64,000 nucleotides of DNA from JAEUMD01 sp044222395 (GCA_044222395.1 JBGANK010000005.1:1-64000); one strand, 5' to 3'; shown: positions 17,013-27,187, counted from the first letter of the stretch. Numbers and translations are program-made. The notes: generated by a model not told the origin, from the sequence alone.

Positions 17013-17780
17013 ATGACCATGACTTCTGCCGCCAAGCCCAGCTCCAATATGCTCAACAAGCCTGGTACTGTGCTCATCACAGGTGCTGCCAAACGCATCG
17101 GTCGGGCGATCGCGCTCGACCTCGCGCGGCACGGCTGGTGCGTAGGTGTCCACTTTCGAAACTCGCGGGCCGAGGCTGATGATCTGGTCGCCAAGATCAA
17201 GTCGGCCGGTGGTAAGGCAGCGACCATCCGCGGAGATCTGGGCAATGCCGCCGATGTCGATGCGCTGGTGCCGGCTTGCGCGGAGGCGCTCGGCGTGCCG
17301 TGCTGCCTCGTCAACAATGCTTCGGAGTTCCAGCACGACACGCTGGAGACGCTGACGCGGGAGGCGTGGCACACCCACCTCGACATCAATCTGAAGGCTC
17401 CGGTCTTTCTTGCGCGGGCGATGGCGGAGCGGCTGCCGAAGTCGTGCGAGGGCAACATCATCAACATCATCGATCAGCGCGTGTGGAATCTGAAGCCGGA
17501 CTTCTTTTCCTACACGATTTCGAAGGCTGGGCTTTGGACGGCGACGCGCACGCTGGCGCAAGCGCTTGCCCCGCGCATTCGCGTCAACGCCATCGCACCT
17601 GGTCCGGTGCTGCGCTCCATCCACCAATCGGAAAGCGATTTCGCCACCGAGTGTGCCTCCACGTTGATGGGCCGGGGTCCGAGCGAAGCGGAAATTTGTG
17701 CGGCGGTACGCTTCATCCTGGCCACGCCTTCGATGACGGGACAGATGATCGCACTTGATGGCGGACAGCATCTCACCTGA
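17013..17780 (+). CDS. SDR oxidoreductase, pteridine reductase/FolM-like
   Basis: 255 aa. The cofactor motif is TGAAKRIG, fitting the TGx3RxG signature that marks pteridine reductases (PTR1, FolM) rather than the usual SDR TGxxxGxG. NNAS and the catalytic SYTISK (Y-x3-K) follow, then RVNAIAPGPVL. Dihydrofolate or dihydrobiopterin reduction is a reasonable guess. The start is uncertain (ATG 17013, 17019 or 17049); none has a strong ribosome site. Confidence 0.82.
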   Translation: MTMTSAAKPSSNMLNKPGTVLITGAAKRIGRAIALDLARHGWCVGVHFRNSRAEADDLVAKIKSAGGKAATIRGDLGNAADVDALVPACAEALGVPCCLVNNASEFQHDTLETLTREAWHTHLDINLKAPVFLARAMAERLPKSCEGNIINIIDQRVWNLKPDFFSYTISKAGLWTATRTLAQALAPRIRVNAIAPGPVLRSIHQSESDFATECASTLMGRGPSEAEICAAVRFILATPSMTGQMIALDGGQHLT

Positions 17781-18084
17781 GGCTGAACACGCCTCCGCAA
17801 ACTTCAACGACCGTCATCGCACCCAAGCGGAACGGCCTATCGCTACTATTAAAATTCGAAGGCCATGTTGTAAGAGCTTTGTTCCGGTTGCGGATGTTTA
17901 AACGCTTACGTTTGCCACAATTCCTCCGCTTCGGCCTCCAACTGGCGCCGTATTGGTCCGTCACCAATGGATACGGCGCGGGGGCGCCGCTTAACCGAGC
18001 GTTAACCTTATCCGATTAACGATCGTAACCGTTTACCCGGGCGACCCACCACGCCCGCTGTGTGACGGTTGATGGGTGATATCG
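17781..18084. other. intergenic region
   Basis: About 300 bases with a more AT-rich stretch near 17835-18030, probably the promoter of the next gene. No gene seen. Confidence 0.4.
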
Positions 18085-19317
18085 ATGATGTATCGCGTAA
18101 TTTCGAGTGCTCTAGCCGCTACCTTACTGTTCGCCGCCGAAGCTTCGGCCGCATCCCTTCCACAAGTGAAGACCAGCTCGGAAAATTCGGTACCCGCGTG
18201 TGCGACACCGGGCCGGATGATGGCGTTCGCGCAGTCGCGCAATGGCCGCATCGACAGCCAGTTCAAAGGTACGGCAACCGAGTACATGCGCCATGGCGAA
18301 GCGCTCAAGATCCGCTGGGACTATGCGTTCTTCCAGATGATGGTCGAAACCGGCAACCTCACATTCGTCGGCGACGTGAAGCCCTCCCAGTTCAATTTCG
18401 CCGGCCTTGGAGCGACGGGAGGCGGTGAGCCTGGCGAGCGGTTCAACTCTCTGTCCGACGGCGTCAAGGCACACCTCCAGCACCTCGTCATGTACTCTGG
18501 CGAGAAGGTCGAGAACCCGGTCGCCGAGCGCACCCGCAAGGTGCAGGAGTGGGGCGTTCTGACGAAGTGGCAGAAGGGCATCCGCGGCCCGATGACGTTT
18601 GAGCAGTTGACGCGCCAGTGGTCGCCCAAGGATCGCGGCTATGCGCGCGACATCGCGGCGGTGGGCGAAGCATTCTACGAGAAGTTCTGCAAATCACCCG
18701 ACCCGCATCCCGAACTGGTTGCAGAGGCACGTGGCCAGCGCGGTGTGACAGTCGATACAGCTGCGGCGATCCCAGCCGGTGAAGTGGCCGTCGAAGCACC
18801 GAAGGGCAAGAAGACCGCCGAGCGCGCCATCGCCGATGCGCGCCAGTCGAGCGGACCCAGCCGGCTCGGGCTTGGCGCTGGTTCGATCGGCTCGACGGTG
18901 CCAGCTATGACTGAGTCGAAGCCTGCTGCGAGCGCTGAACCAGCTGCCGGCTACACCATGCTCAACGGCAGCACGGATGCTGCCGCGGAAGCCAGCAAGC
19001 CCGCAGCAGCCGTCGAGACGAAGACAGCGATGGCCGCAAATGCCGCGGCTACTGCAACGGCAGCAACCGCTCCGGCCGCTTCCAAGTCCAAGTGCCGCGT
19101 CTGGCAGGCCAGCTATGGCGGGCAGAAGGCGGTCATCATCAAGGCCATGGATTCGGAGCAGACCAACTACACGGTGCTCGACGTCAACGAGGGCCGCGAG
19201 CAACGCGAGGTCGAAGCCTACATCGCTGCCTACGCGAAGAACGGCGCCTCGGTCGGCGAGTTCCAGAACTCCGGCAAGGCGCTGACCAAAGCCTTCGAGC
19301 TTTGCCCGGAAAGCTGA
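18085..19317 (+). CDS. glucosaminidase-like exported protein, first of a tandem pair
   Basis: About 410 aa. Signal peptide (MMYRVISSALAATLLFAAEASA), then a glucosaminidase/Bax-like domain: WDYAFFQMMVETGNLTF has the expected catalytic Glu88, followed by FNFAGLGATGGGEPGERF. After about residue 230 comes an Ala/Pro-rich linker (to about 340) and a C-terminal region with two Cys (CRVWQASYGG...FELCPES). Likely a periplasmic peptidoglycan-cleaving enzyme or binding protein. Alternative starts are GTG 18076 and ATG 18088. The next gene is a paralogue in the N-terminal domain. Confidence 0.72.
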   Translation: MMYRVISSALAATLLFAAEASAASLPQVKTSSENSVPACATPGRMMAFAQSRNGRIDSQFKGTATEYMRHGEALKIRWDYAFFQMMVETGNLTFVGDVKPSQFNFAGLGATGGGEPGERFNSLSDGVKAHLQHLVMYSGEKVENPVAERTRKVQEWGVLTKWQKGIRGPMTFEQLTRQWSPKDRGYARDIAAVGEAFYEKFCKSPDPHPELVAEARGQRGVTVDTAAAIPAGEVAVEAPKGKKTAERAIADARQSSGPSRLGLGAGSIGSTVPAMTESKPAASAEPAAGYTMLNGSTDAAAEASKPAAAVETKTAMAANAAATATAATAPAASKSKCRVWQASYGGQKAVIIKAMDSEQTNYTVLDVNEGREQREVEAYIAAYAKNGASVGEFQNSGKALTKAFELCPES

Positions 19318-19506
19318 TCTCGCCTGCCACGTAGCGCGGCGCAACGTGCCGCGTCCTTCGGTCGAGGCGCCACGCAAAGTGCGTGCCTCGGTCGACCCAG
19401 CGCAAGGCTCCGCTGGCAAAACCATAAGGCGAAAAGCCTCACATCAAGACAGGGGGAATGGACAGCATGAGGGCCGTGGCGGCTCTGGTGGTGAGGACCC
19501 TTCACG

Positions 19507-20625
19507 ATGATTTCCCAGAGGCGATTGCCGGTGCCGGCGCGTGATAAGCTAGCCGAAGAGACTTATGCGCGCACCAAACACGGCTGGCAGCGAAGCCCGC
19601 TCGCGATGCGGGCAGCGCTGGTGTCAGCGCTGCTGGTGGCGTTGCCTGCGGGAACGGCGGCGACTGCCTCTGCATCACAGCCGCTGCCCGAAATCAGGAT
19701 GCATCGCCAGAACCATGTTCCGGCGTGTGTCACGCCCGACCGGCTGATGGCGTTTCTGGCGACGCGCAACGGGCAGGTCGAGCCGCGCTATCGCGACATC
19801 GCCAAGTGGTATCGACATCATGGCGAGGCTTGGCGGGTCCGCTGGGACTTCGCCTTCTTCCAGATGGCACTCGAAACCAACTTCCTCACATACCGCCGCG
19901 GCAACGGAGCGGCCGGCGACGTCAATCCCAGGCAGAACAACTTCGCCGGCATCGGCGCGACCGGCGGCGGCGTGTCCGGCGATCGATTCCCCGACGTCGG
20001 CACGGGCGTGCTGGCGCAGATCCAGCACCTCGTCGCCTACTCTGGCGAAACGATCGAGCGACCAGTAGCACCGCGCACTCAGCTCAAGCAGGGCGACATC
20101 GTGGCGACGATGCACAATCTCAGGCGACCTATCCGGTTCTCGGATCTGGCGCGTCGCTGGGCAGCCGACCGCAACTACGGCGCGTCGATCGCCACCATCG
20201 CCAACAGCTTCTTCCGTGATTTCTGCAGCACGTCGGCGCCGCAGCCCAGTGAGCGGGGCAACAGAGCCGGCTGGCGGGCAAGCCAGTTGAACTCGGCAGA
20301 CGGTCCAGCAGGCCCAGCAAAGCTTCGACCAACCAACAGCTCAGATGCGGTTCCTGTGGTCGATCCAGCCAGCAGGGCGCGGGCGCAGCGCGTTGCGCGC
20401 ACTGTATGGCGGCGCGGCGAGGAGGATCAAGGAGCCAAGCCGCCGGAGCCCAAGTTGGCGGTTCGGCCGGAGATGCTTGCGAACGGTGAGGAGACGCCGC
20501 GCGGGCTGCTTGCGGGACTGCAGGGCTTGGCGCGGACGATGCTTAGCGCGGTTGGCACGCTACCGGCAGTGCCGCCTCAGCCACAAATCGTCATGCGGGC
20601 GCCGAAAATCGCGTCGCGGAACTGA
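19507..20625 (+). CDS. glucosaminidase-like exported protein, second of a tandem pair
   Basis: 372 aa. The domain is clearly homologous to the upstream gene: VPACVTPDRLMAFLATRNG, WDFAFFQMALETNFLTY with Glu123, NNFAGIGATGGGVSGDRF, IQHLVAYSGE. The C-terminal 150 residues differ: basic and Pro-rich, without the Cys pair. With start ATG 19507 the hydrophobic segment begins at residue 34; an internal ATG at 19606 would give a standard signal peptide but lacks a ribosome site. Predicted periplasmic cell-wall hydrolase. Confidence 0.72.
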   Translation: MISQRRLPVPARDKLAEETYARTKHGWQRSPLAMRAALVSALLVALPAGTAATASASQPLPEIRMHRQNHVPACVTPDRLMAFLATRNGQVEPRYRDIAKWYRHHGEAWRVRWDFAFFQMALETNFLTYRRGNGAAGDVNPRQNNFAGIGATGGGVSGDRFPDVGTGVLAQIQHLVAYSGETIERPVAPRTQLKQGDIVATMHNLRRPIRFSDLARRWAADRNYGASIATIANSFFRDFCSTSAPQPSERGNRAGWRASQLNSADGPAGPAKLRPTNSSDAVPVVDPASRARAQRVARTVWRRGEEDQGAKPPEPKLAVRPEMLANGEETPRGLLAGLQGLARTMLSAVGTLPAVPPQPQIVMRAPKIASRN

Positions 20626-20706
20626 TGCCTGTTGGTTGCAGGTCGCGAACCTGCGGAGACATTCGCAATGTCTACGAGCGGCCCAAATTCGCAATCGCGT
20701 GTCACA

Positions 20707-21729
20707 TCATTGCTGCGGGGCAAGGTACTTCAGCGCGGCCGATGACAGCGCGCCGCCGATGACGCAGGGGATTCCGACTTCGGCCTGGCCCAGCGCGCTC
20801 GCTGCCACGCAGCCCAATGCCAGCACGGTCTGGCCAGCCTGACCCCACCATGCGGTGTCGCGGCGGGACTGCGGTCCCTTCAGCTTCAGTTCCTCGATCG
20901 CCTTCATGGCATCGTTCTTGATGCGCTTGGTCTCGAAAGTTTCGGCGGCCTCGATCACCTCGGCGAGCGGCTTGCGGACGGTCTGCGGCTGAATGTTGAG
21001 CTCGGCCTTCATGATGTCGCGCAGGGCTTTGTCGCGGGTGGCATTGGCGGCGAGCGTCCACTTCGCCATCGAGCCGATGGTCAGCTTCTCGACGCTGTTG
21101 CGATCGGCAGTCCAGGCCAGTGCCGCAACGATGCGCTTGGCGGGGCCGGCGTCGCCGGTGGCGAAATAAAGGCCCCAATAGACGTCGACTGCGAAGGCGC
21201 CGGTCGCCTCGGTCATGAGGCCGTCAAGACGGGCGCCGTCACGATAGAGGTAGCGGTCGATCAGCACCTTACGGGCCGGCATGCGCTCGATGAAGCTGGT
21301 CAGGAGTTGGCGCCAGTCGTCGCGCTCGGAGAATGCGATCGCCTTGATGAGGATGACCTGATCGTTGGGCTCCATCGGAAAGAAGCTGGCGATCAACTTC
21401 TCAGCGTCCGCTCCGCTTTCGCGGATGACGCCGGCGAGAAAGCCGATGTAGATGCCGCATTCCTCCGGATCGCGCAGCATTCCAAGACGGCCCATGGCGC
21501 GGACCATGTCGGTGACGCGCTTCCTCGGTTTCTCGTCACGATAGTCATTGATGAAGGCGAGCACGTGCTCCTGTTTCTCGAAGCCCTGAACCGTCTTGTG
21601 GTGCGCGGCGGCCGACGTACTTCCGCGCGCGGCTGCTGCTACGCCGGCCAACGGCACAAGCGCCGTGGCGAGCAGAACGGTGCCGATGCTCAATAGGATC
21701 AGTACGTCGAACAGCCTTGACTTGGGCAC
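20707..21729 (-). CDS. conserved hypothetical exported or membrane-anchored protein
   Basis: About 340 aa if started at GTG 21729; the frame is open to TTG 21780. An N-terminal hydrophobic helix (RLFDVLILLSIGTVLLATALVPLAG) is followed by a mainly helical body without motifs I recognise (FINDYRDEKPRKRV, MLRDPEECGIYIGFLAGVIRESG, FFPMEPNDQVILIKAIAFS). A weak hydrophobic stretch with two Cys lies at the C-terminus. Function unknown. Transcribed away from the P-type ATPase gene. Confidence 0.65.
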   Translation of the reverse strand: MPKSRLFDVLILLSIGTVLLATALVPLAGVAAAARGSTSAAAHHKTVQGFEKQEHVLAFINDYRDEKPRKRVTDMVRAMGRLGMLRDPEECGIYIGFLAGVIRESGADAEKLIASFFPMEPNDQVILIKAIAFSERDDWRQLLTSFIERMPARKVLIDRYLYRDGARLDGLMTEATGAFAVDVYWGLYFATGDAGPAKRIVAALAWTADRNSVEKLTIGSMAKWTLAANATRDKALRDIMKAELNIQPQTVRKPLAEVIEAAETFETKRIKNDAMKAIEELKLKGPQSRRDTAWWGQAGQTVLALGCVAASALGQAEVGIPCVIGGALSSAALKYLAPQQ

Positions 21730-21911
21730 AGCACAGTGCGGCGCTAACGAGCGCCCTCCCGGAAATCCTGATGGAGACAAGCAACAAACTCAACACGAGT
21801 GGGCGATATTGTGGCAAAGGGGCTCTCGAATTGCATGGCCATGCCTCCGGTCGCGCGTTGCGCGCGGGTGACGTGAGGTTGGCTGCCTTGCTCGATGGCA
21901 GGCCGACGGAC

Positions 21912-24746
21912 ATGAACACGATGCAGGACGATACCGCAACGCCGACACAAACTGCCGCCTCGCTCGAGCTCGAGCGTATCGCGCGCACCTGGCACGCCCT
22001 GACGGCGAGAGAGGCGGTCGATGCGCTCAAGTCTCGCAGCTCCGGCCTGACGGACAACGAGGTGGAACGTCGCCGGCAGCGGTTCGGCGCCAACGAGTTG
22101 CCGGCACAGAAGCCGCGTTCCGCACTGTCGCGATTTCTGGGCCAGCTCAACAACCTGCTGATCTACGTGCTGCTCGGCTCGGCGACCATCACGGCGATCC
22201 TCGGGCACGCGCTCGACACCAGCGTGATCCTCGGCGTCATCATCCTCAATGCGATCTTCGGGCTCGTACAGGAAGGCAAGGCCGAGCGCGCTATTCATGC
22301 CATCCGCGGCATGATCAGCCCGACAGCATCGGTCATCCGCAACGGCGAGCGCCTCAGCATACCCGCGCGCGAGCTTGTACCCGGCGACATCATGCTGATC
22401 GAGGCGGGCGACCGTGTCGCAGCGGATGCACGCCTGATCTCGGCGCGCGGGCTTACCATCGATGAATCAGCGCTGACGGGCGAATCCGTGCCGGTCGAGA
22501 AGCGACCGCAGGCGGACCTGCCCGACAGCGTGCTCGCCGAACGCGCCAGCATGGCCTATTCGGGAACGCTGGTGACGAAGGGCCAAGGAACCAGCGTCGT
22601 CGTGGCGACGGGGCTCGCCACAGAGATCGGGCGCATCACGACGCTTCTGGAGAAGGTCGAGGATGCATCAACGCCGCTGATCCGCCAGATCGATCACTTT
22701 GCACGGCAGCTCAGCATCGGCATTCTCGCGCTGTCGGCGGCGACACTGGCATTCGCGCTGCTGGTTCGAGACTATGCCGTCGCCGATGCCTTTCTCGCTG
22801 TCGTCGGCATGGCGGTTGCGGCGATCCCCGAGGGACTGCCCGCGGTGATGACGATCACGCTGGCGATCGGCGTGGAGCGCATGTCACGGCGCAACGCGAT
22901 CGTGCGACGACTGCCGGCAGTGGAAACGCTGGGCTCGGTGTCGGTCATCTGCACGGACAAGACCGGCACATTGACGTGCAATGAGATGACCGCGCGCCAC
23001 GTTGTGACGGCCGGCAATACCTACGAGGCGGATGGGAGCGGCTATGCGCCAATCGGCGCGCTTCAGAATGCAGTTGGAACCGCTCATTTCGAAGACGGCA
23101 TGGATGCGGCGCTGACGGCGCTGATCGCGATTGCCACGCTGTGCAACGACGCCGTGCTGAGGGAAGATTCGGCGAAAAGTGCTGGGCACGGCGGCTGGAG
23201 CGTCTCCGGCGATCCGATGGAAGGCGCGTTGGTCGCGCTTGCCGGCAAGGCCGGTTGCGCGATCGACGACCTGCGCGGTTCTCTGCCGAGGCTCGACGTC
23301 ATTCCATTCGATGCCGCGCACCGTTTCATGGCGACCTTGCACGATGCCGGTGAAGCTCCGCAGCCACTCCTCGACGCACTCACAGGGGCTTGCGGAAGCG
23401 ACTGCGCGGTGGCGTTCGTCAAGGGCGCTCCGGAAGACATCCTGGCGCTCGCCGTCAGCGAGATCGCCTCGGGCAAGTCGGTGCCGATCGATCACGACAA
23501 ATGGCAGGGCGAAGTTGCGCGGCTCGCCGAACTGGGTGAGCGCACGCTTGCGTTCGCGCTGAAGCCATTGCCGAAAAGCCGGCGCGAGATCGATTTCGAC
23601 GACATCCGCGGTGGGCTGGTGCTGGCGGGGCTGGTCGGGCTGATCGATCCGCCGCGCGATGAGGCCCGAACCGCCATTGCAGAGGCGCGCACAGCCGGAA
23701 TCGCCACCAAGATGATCACAGGAGACCACGCGCTCACGGCGCTGGCAATCGCTCGCGATCTCGGGCTTCCCAACACCAGCACTGTCGTCACCGGGCGCGA
23801 CATCGATGCGCTATCTCCGGCACAGCTTGCAGAGGTGGCGCGGTCGACCAGCGTCTTCGCCAGGACCGCGCCCGAGCACAAGCTGCAGCTCGTCAATGCA
23901 CTGCGCGAAGGCGGCGCGATCATCGCCATGACCGGCGATGGCGTGAACGATGCGCCGGCGCTCAAGACCGCCGACGTCGGCATCGCCATGGGACGCAAGG
24001 GCACGGAGGCGGCCAAGGAAGCAAGCCAGATCGTGCTTCTGGACGACAATTTCGCCTCGATCGTCGCCGCGGTCAAAGAAGGGCGCACGGTCTATGACAA
24101 CCTGACGAAAGTTATCGCGTGGACCTTGCCGACGAGCTTCGGCCAGACCTTCGTCGTGATGCTGGCAATCCTCGGCGGGTTCATGATGCCGGTGACGCCC
24201 GTGCAGATTCTTTGGATCAACATGGTGTCGGCAGTGGCACTCGGCCTGATCCTCGCATTCGAGCCGCCGGAGCCCGATGTGATGCAGCGGTTCCCGCGAC
24301 CTTCAGGGCAATCACTGCTGACACCTCTCCTCGCCTGGCAGGTCGCCTTCGTCTCGCTGCTGTTCATCGCCGGCGCGTTCGGCATGTTCTGGCGGGCCAG
24401 GTCGCGCGGCATCGACATTGCAGAGGCGCGCACAATCGTGGTCAACACGATTGTCGTCATGGAGATCTTCTACCTGTTCTCGGTGCGGTATCTGCACAGC
24501 GGATCGTTAACATTGGAGGGCCTCAAGGGGACGCCCGCAGTGCTGATTGGGGTGGGCAGCATCGTCGTTCTGCAATTCGCCTTCACCTACCTGCCCGCCA
24601 TGCAGTCCTTGTTCGAGACGCGCGGGGTAGCATTGCGGGATGGCGTGGCGATCGTCGCCGTCGGCATCCTGCTCCTGATCATCGTCGAGATCGAGAAGCG
24701 GGTTCGACATCGATGGCAGCCCGTACCGGCAAGACACGCCTCTTGA
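21912..24746 (+). CDS. cation-transporting P-type ATPase (Ca2+/Na+ P2-like)
   Basis: 944 aa, inner-membrane ion pump. Domains in order: N-terminal cation-ATPase domain (WHALTAREAVDALKSRSSGLTDNEVERR), actuator loop with LTGESVPVEK, phosphorylation site DKTGTLT (Asp349), nucleotide domain with FVKGAPE, hinge TGDGVNDAPALKTADVGIAMG, and six C-terminal TM helices. It resembles bacterial P2A/P2B Ca2+-type ATPases. The exact ion is not settled by sequence. Start ATG 21912 chosen to match the family N-terminus; ATG 21921 is possible. The longer open frame to 21717 overlaps the divergent promoter region. Confidence 0.92.
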   Translation: MNTMQDDTATPTQTAASLELERIARTWHALTAREAVDALKSRSSGLTDNEVERRRQRFGANELPAQKPRSALSRFLGQLNNLLIYVLLGSATITAILGHALDTSVILGVIILNAIFGLVQEGKAERAIHAIRGMISPTASVIRNGERLSIPARELVPGDIMLIEAGDRVAADARLISARGLTIDESALTGESVPVEKRPQADLPDSVLAERASMAYSGTLVTKGQGTSVVVATGLATEIGRITTLLEKVEDASTPLIRQIDHFARQLSIGILALSAATLAFALLVRDYAVADAFLAVVGMAVAAIPEGLPAVMTITLAIGVERMSRRNAIVRRLPAVETLGSVSVICTDKTGTLTCNEMTARHVVTAGNTYEADGSGYAPIGALQNAVGTAHFEDGMDAALTALIAIATLCNDAVLREDSAKSAGHGGWSVSGDPMEGALVALAGKAGCAIDDLRGSLPRLDVIPFDAAHRFMATLHDAGEAPQPLLDALTGACGSDCAVAFVKGAPEDILALAVSEIASGKSVPIDHDKWQGEVARLAELGERTLAFALKPLPKSRREIDFDDIRGGLVLAGLVGLIDPPRDEARTAIAEARTAGIATKMITGDHALTALAIARDLGLPNTSTVVTGRDIDALSPAQLAEVARSTSVFARTAPEHKLQLVNALREGGAIIAMTGDGVNDAPALKTADVGIAMGRKGTEAAKEASQIVLLDDNFASIVAAVKEGRTVYDNLTKVIAWTLPTSFGQTFVVMLAILGGFMMPVTPVQILWINMVSAVALGLILAFEPPEPDVMQRFPRPSGQSLLTPLLAWQVAFVSLLFIAGAFGMFWRARSRGIDIAEARTIVVNTIVVMEIFYLFSVRYLHSGSLTLEGLKGTPAVLIGVGSIVVLQFAFTYLPAMQSLFETRGVALRDGVAIVAVGILLLIIVEIEKRVRHRWQPVPARHAS

Positions 24747-24777
24747 CGCGGTCCGGCCCAAACCCAATCCTGCGCCG

Positions 24778-26979
24778 ATGCCGAGAAAGCAAACAGACGA
24801 CAGCGCGATGCCGGAGCCGCAGCCAGACAATGCGGCGGAAGCGCCCCAGCACGACCTAGAGGCGGAAGCTGCCGGCTCGCAGCCGACTGGACCGGCCGTC
24901 ATCGCGCGCGTGCTGAAAGACTTGCCGTCCTCGCCCGGCGTTTATCGGATGCTCGATACCGCCGGCGACGTCATCTATGTGGGCAAGGCGCGCAGCCTCA
25001 AGGCGCGCGTCTCCAACTATGCGCGGATGGGCGGGCACACCAATCGCGTCGCACGCATGATCGCTTCGACCGCCGCCATGGAGTTCGTGACGGTTCGCAC
25101 GGAGGCGGACGCGCTGCTGCTCGAAGCCAACCTGATCAAGCGATTCCGGCCACGCTTCAACGTGCTGTTGCGGGATGACAAGTCGTTTCCCTATATCCTG
25201 ATTTCGCGGGATCATGCGGCGCCGGAGATCATGAAGCATCGCGGCGCACGCAACCACAAGGGCGACTATTTCGGGCCGTTCGCGTCAGCGGGAGCAGTGA
25301 CGCGCACGATCAACATGCTGCAGCGCGCGTTCCTGCTCAGAACATGCTCGGACAGCGTCTATGAAAGCCGCACGCGCCCGTGCCTGCTTTTCCAGATCAA
25401 GCGATGCTCGGCGCCGTGCACGGGTGAAATATCACTCGAGGACTATGGCAAGCTGGTCGACGAGGCCGTGCGCTTCCTCAGAGGCGAAAGCCAGAACGTG
25501 CGCGAGTTGTATCAACGGCTGATGCATGAAGCTGCCGATACGCTGGAGTTCGAAAGGGCGGCGAAGTACCGCGACCGGCTCTCCGCTCTGGCGCATGTGA
25601 CCGCCGACCAGGCAATCAATCCTGAAGGCGTGGAGGAGGCCGACATCTTCGCCGCCCACCAGGAGGGCGGACAGACGTGCATCCAGGTGTTCTTCTTCCG
25701 CAGCGGACAGAACTGGGGCAACCGCGCCTATTTCCCGAAGGCCGATCGCTCGCTCGATGTCGAAGCCGTGCTCGATTCCTTCCTCGCCCAGTTCTACGAT
25801 GACAAGCCGGCACCGCGGCTGATCCTGCTGTCACACGACATCGAGAACAGGGCGCTCATGGAAGAGGCGCTGACCACGCGCAGCGAGCGGCGCATTGAGA
25901 TCCGCGTGCCGCAGCGCGGTGTCAAGAGCGGGCTCGTCGAGCACGCCCTGACGAACGCGAAAGAGGCACTCGGCCGCAAGCTGGCAGAAAGTTCCTCGCA
26001 GATGCTGCTGCTAGCCGGCGTCGCCGAGCGCTTCGGATTGGAGCGCAGGCCACGCAGGATCGAGGTGTTCGACAACTCGCACATCCAGGGCAGCCACGCC
26101 GTCGGCGCGATGATCGTCGCTGGCGCGGACGGCTTCATCAAGAAGGCCTACCGCAAGTTCAACATCAAGTCGGAAACGCTGACGCCCGGCGACGACTACG
26201 CGATGATGCGCGAGGTGCTGACGCGGCGGTTCCGTCGCCTGGCGATCGACGACGATGGCGTCATGGGAAATGACGCCGATGGTGCCGCAACCGGGGGCAA
26301 AGGTGGCGCGGTGCAGCCCGAGGCCGAGGGCCTTCCAGCTCGCGGTGAAATCGCTTCGCGGATCGTGACTCCGCCTGAAACGACACGGACGAGTGATCAG
26401 CTGGCGTTCGGCACGCTGCGGCGGGACAGCCCAGCGGAGGCATCAGCCGCGGCGGACGAAATCGGTGAGCTCGATGACGCGGGGGACGGCGCGGAGGACG
26501 CTGATACCGACGCATTTCCCGATCGGCCAGATCTGGTGCTGATCGACGGCGGCAAGGGGCAGCTGGAGGTGGCGCGGCAGGTGTTCGCGGATCTCGGGCT
26601 CGTCGACATCGCCCTCATCGGCGTCGCCAAGGGGCCCGATCGCGATGCGGGACGTGAGCATTTCCACTTCACCGACGACCCCCGCCCGCTGATGCTGGAG
26701 CCGCGCGATCCGGTGCTCTATTTCGTCCAGCGGCTGAGGGACGAGGCACATCGCTTCGCCATCGGCACGCATCGGGCGAAGCGTGCCAAGTCGATCTCGG
26801 CCAATCCGCTCGACGAGATCGGTGGTATCGGTCCAACCCGCAAGCGCGCTCTGATGGCGCATTTCGGTTCGGCCAAGGCGGTATCGCGTGCCGGTGTCGA
26901 GGATTTGAAGGAGGTCAATGGTATTTCCGCCGAAATGGCGCAGAAGATCTATGACTTCTTCCACGACAGGAGTGGCTGA
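24778..26979 (+). CDS. uvrC: excinuclease ABC subunit C, with an extra acidic insertion
   Basis: Dual-incision nuclease of nucleotide excision repair. GIY-YIG domain (SSPGVYRMLDTAGDVIYVGKA), UVR motif (EFERAAKYRDRL), UvrC RNase H-like domain (EVFDNSHIQGSHAVGAMIV; LVLIDGGKGQLEVA) and C-terminal HhH (GIGPTRKRALMAHFGS) are all present. At 733 aa it is over 100 residues longer than usual; part is an N-terminal tail of about 40, and about 90 residues (490-580) are an acidic, low-complexity insertion inside the RNase H-like domain, between RRFRRLAIDD and RPDLVLIDGG. Starts 32 bases after the ATPase stop. Confidence 0.96.
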   Translation: MPRKQTDDSAMPEPQPDNAAEAPQHDLEAEAAGSQPTGPAVIARVLKDLPSSPGVYRMLDTAGDVIYVGKARSLKARVSNYARMGGHTNRVARMIASTAAMEFVTVRTEADALLLEANLIKRFRPRFNVLLRDDKSFPYILISRDHAAPEIMKHRGARNHKGDYFGPFASAGAVTRTINMLQRAFLLRTCSDSVYESRTRPCLLFQIKRCSAPCTGEISLEDYGKLVDEAVRFLRGESQNVRELYQRLMHEAADTLEFERAAKYRDRLSALAHVTADQAINPEGVEEADIFAAHQEGGQTCIQVFFFRSGQNWGNRAYFPKADRSLDVEAVLDSFLAQFYDDKPAPRLILLSHDIENRALMEEALTTRSERRIEIRVPQRGVKSGLVEHALTNAKEALGRKLAESSSQMLLLAGVAERFGLERRPRRIEVFDNSHIQGSHAVGAMIVAGADGFIKKAYRKFNIKSETLTPGDDYAMMREVLTRRFRRLAIDDDGVMGNDADGAATGGKGGAVQPEAEGLPARGEIASRIVTPPETTRTSDQLAFGTLRRDSPAEASAAADEIGELDDAGDGAEDADTDAFPDRPDLVLIDGGKGQLEVARQVFADLGLVDIALIGVAKGPDRDAGREHFHFTDDPRPLMLEPRDPVLYFVQRLRDEAHRFAIGTHRAKRAKSISANPLDEIGGIGPTRKRALMAHFGSAKAVSRAGVEDLKEVNGISAEMAQKIYDFFHDRSG

Positions 26980-27187
26980 GCCGCCAGCCCGTGGCGCCGC
27001 AAGCAGGGCCGGTTCCGGCTGGCTCGGGGCGGAGACCGACCCGCCGGATTTCGTTCCAGGATTGGCCGTGCCGCAGTGCGATATCAATCGTCCGACTTCG
27101 CGGTTTCGGCTCCTCTTTTGGTCGCCATTACCGATAGGCAGGGGAGCGCCCCATTGACGAATTGGAGTGGTGGTGTAGGACACGCGC

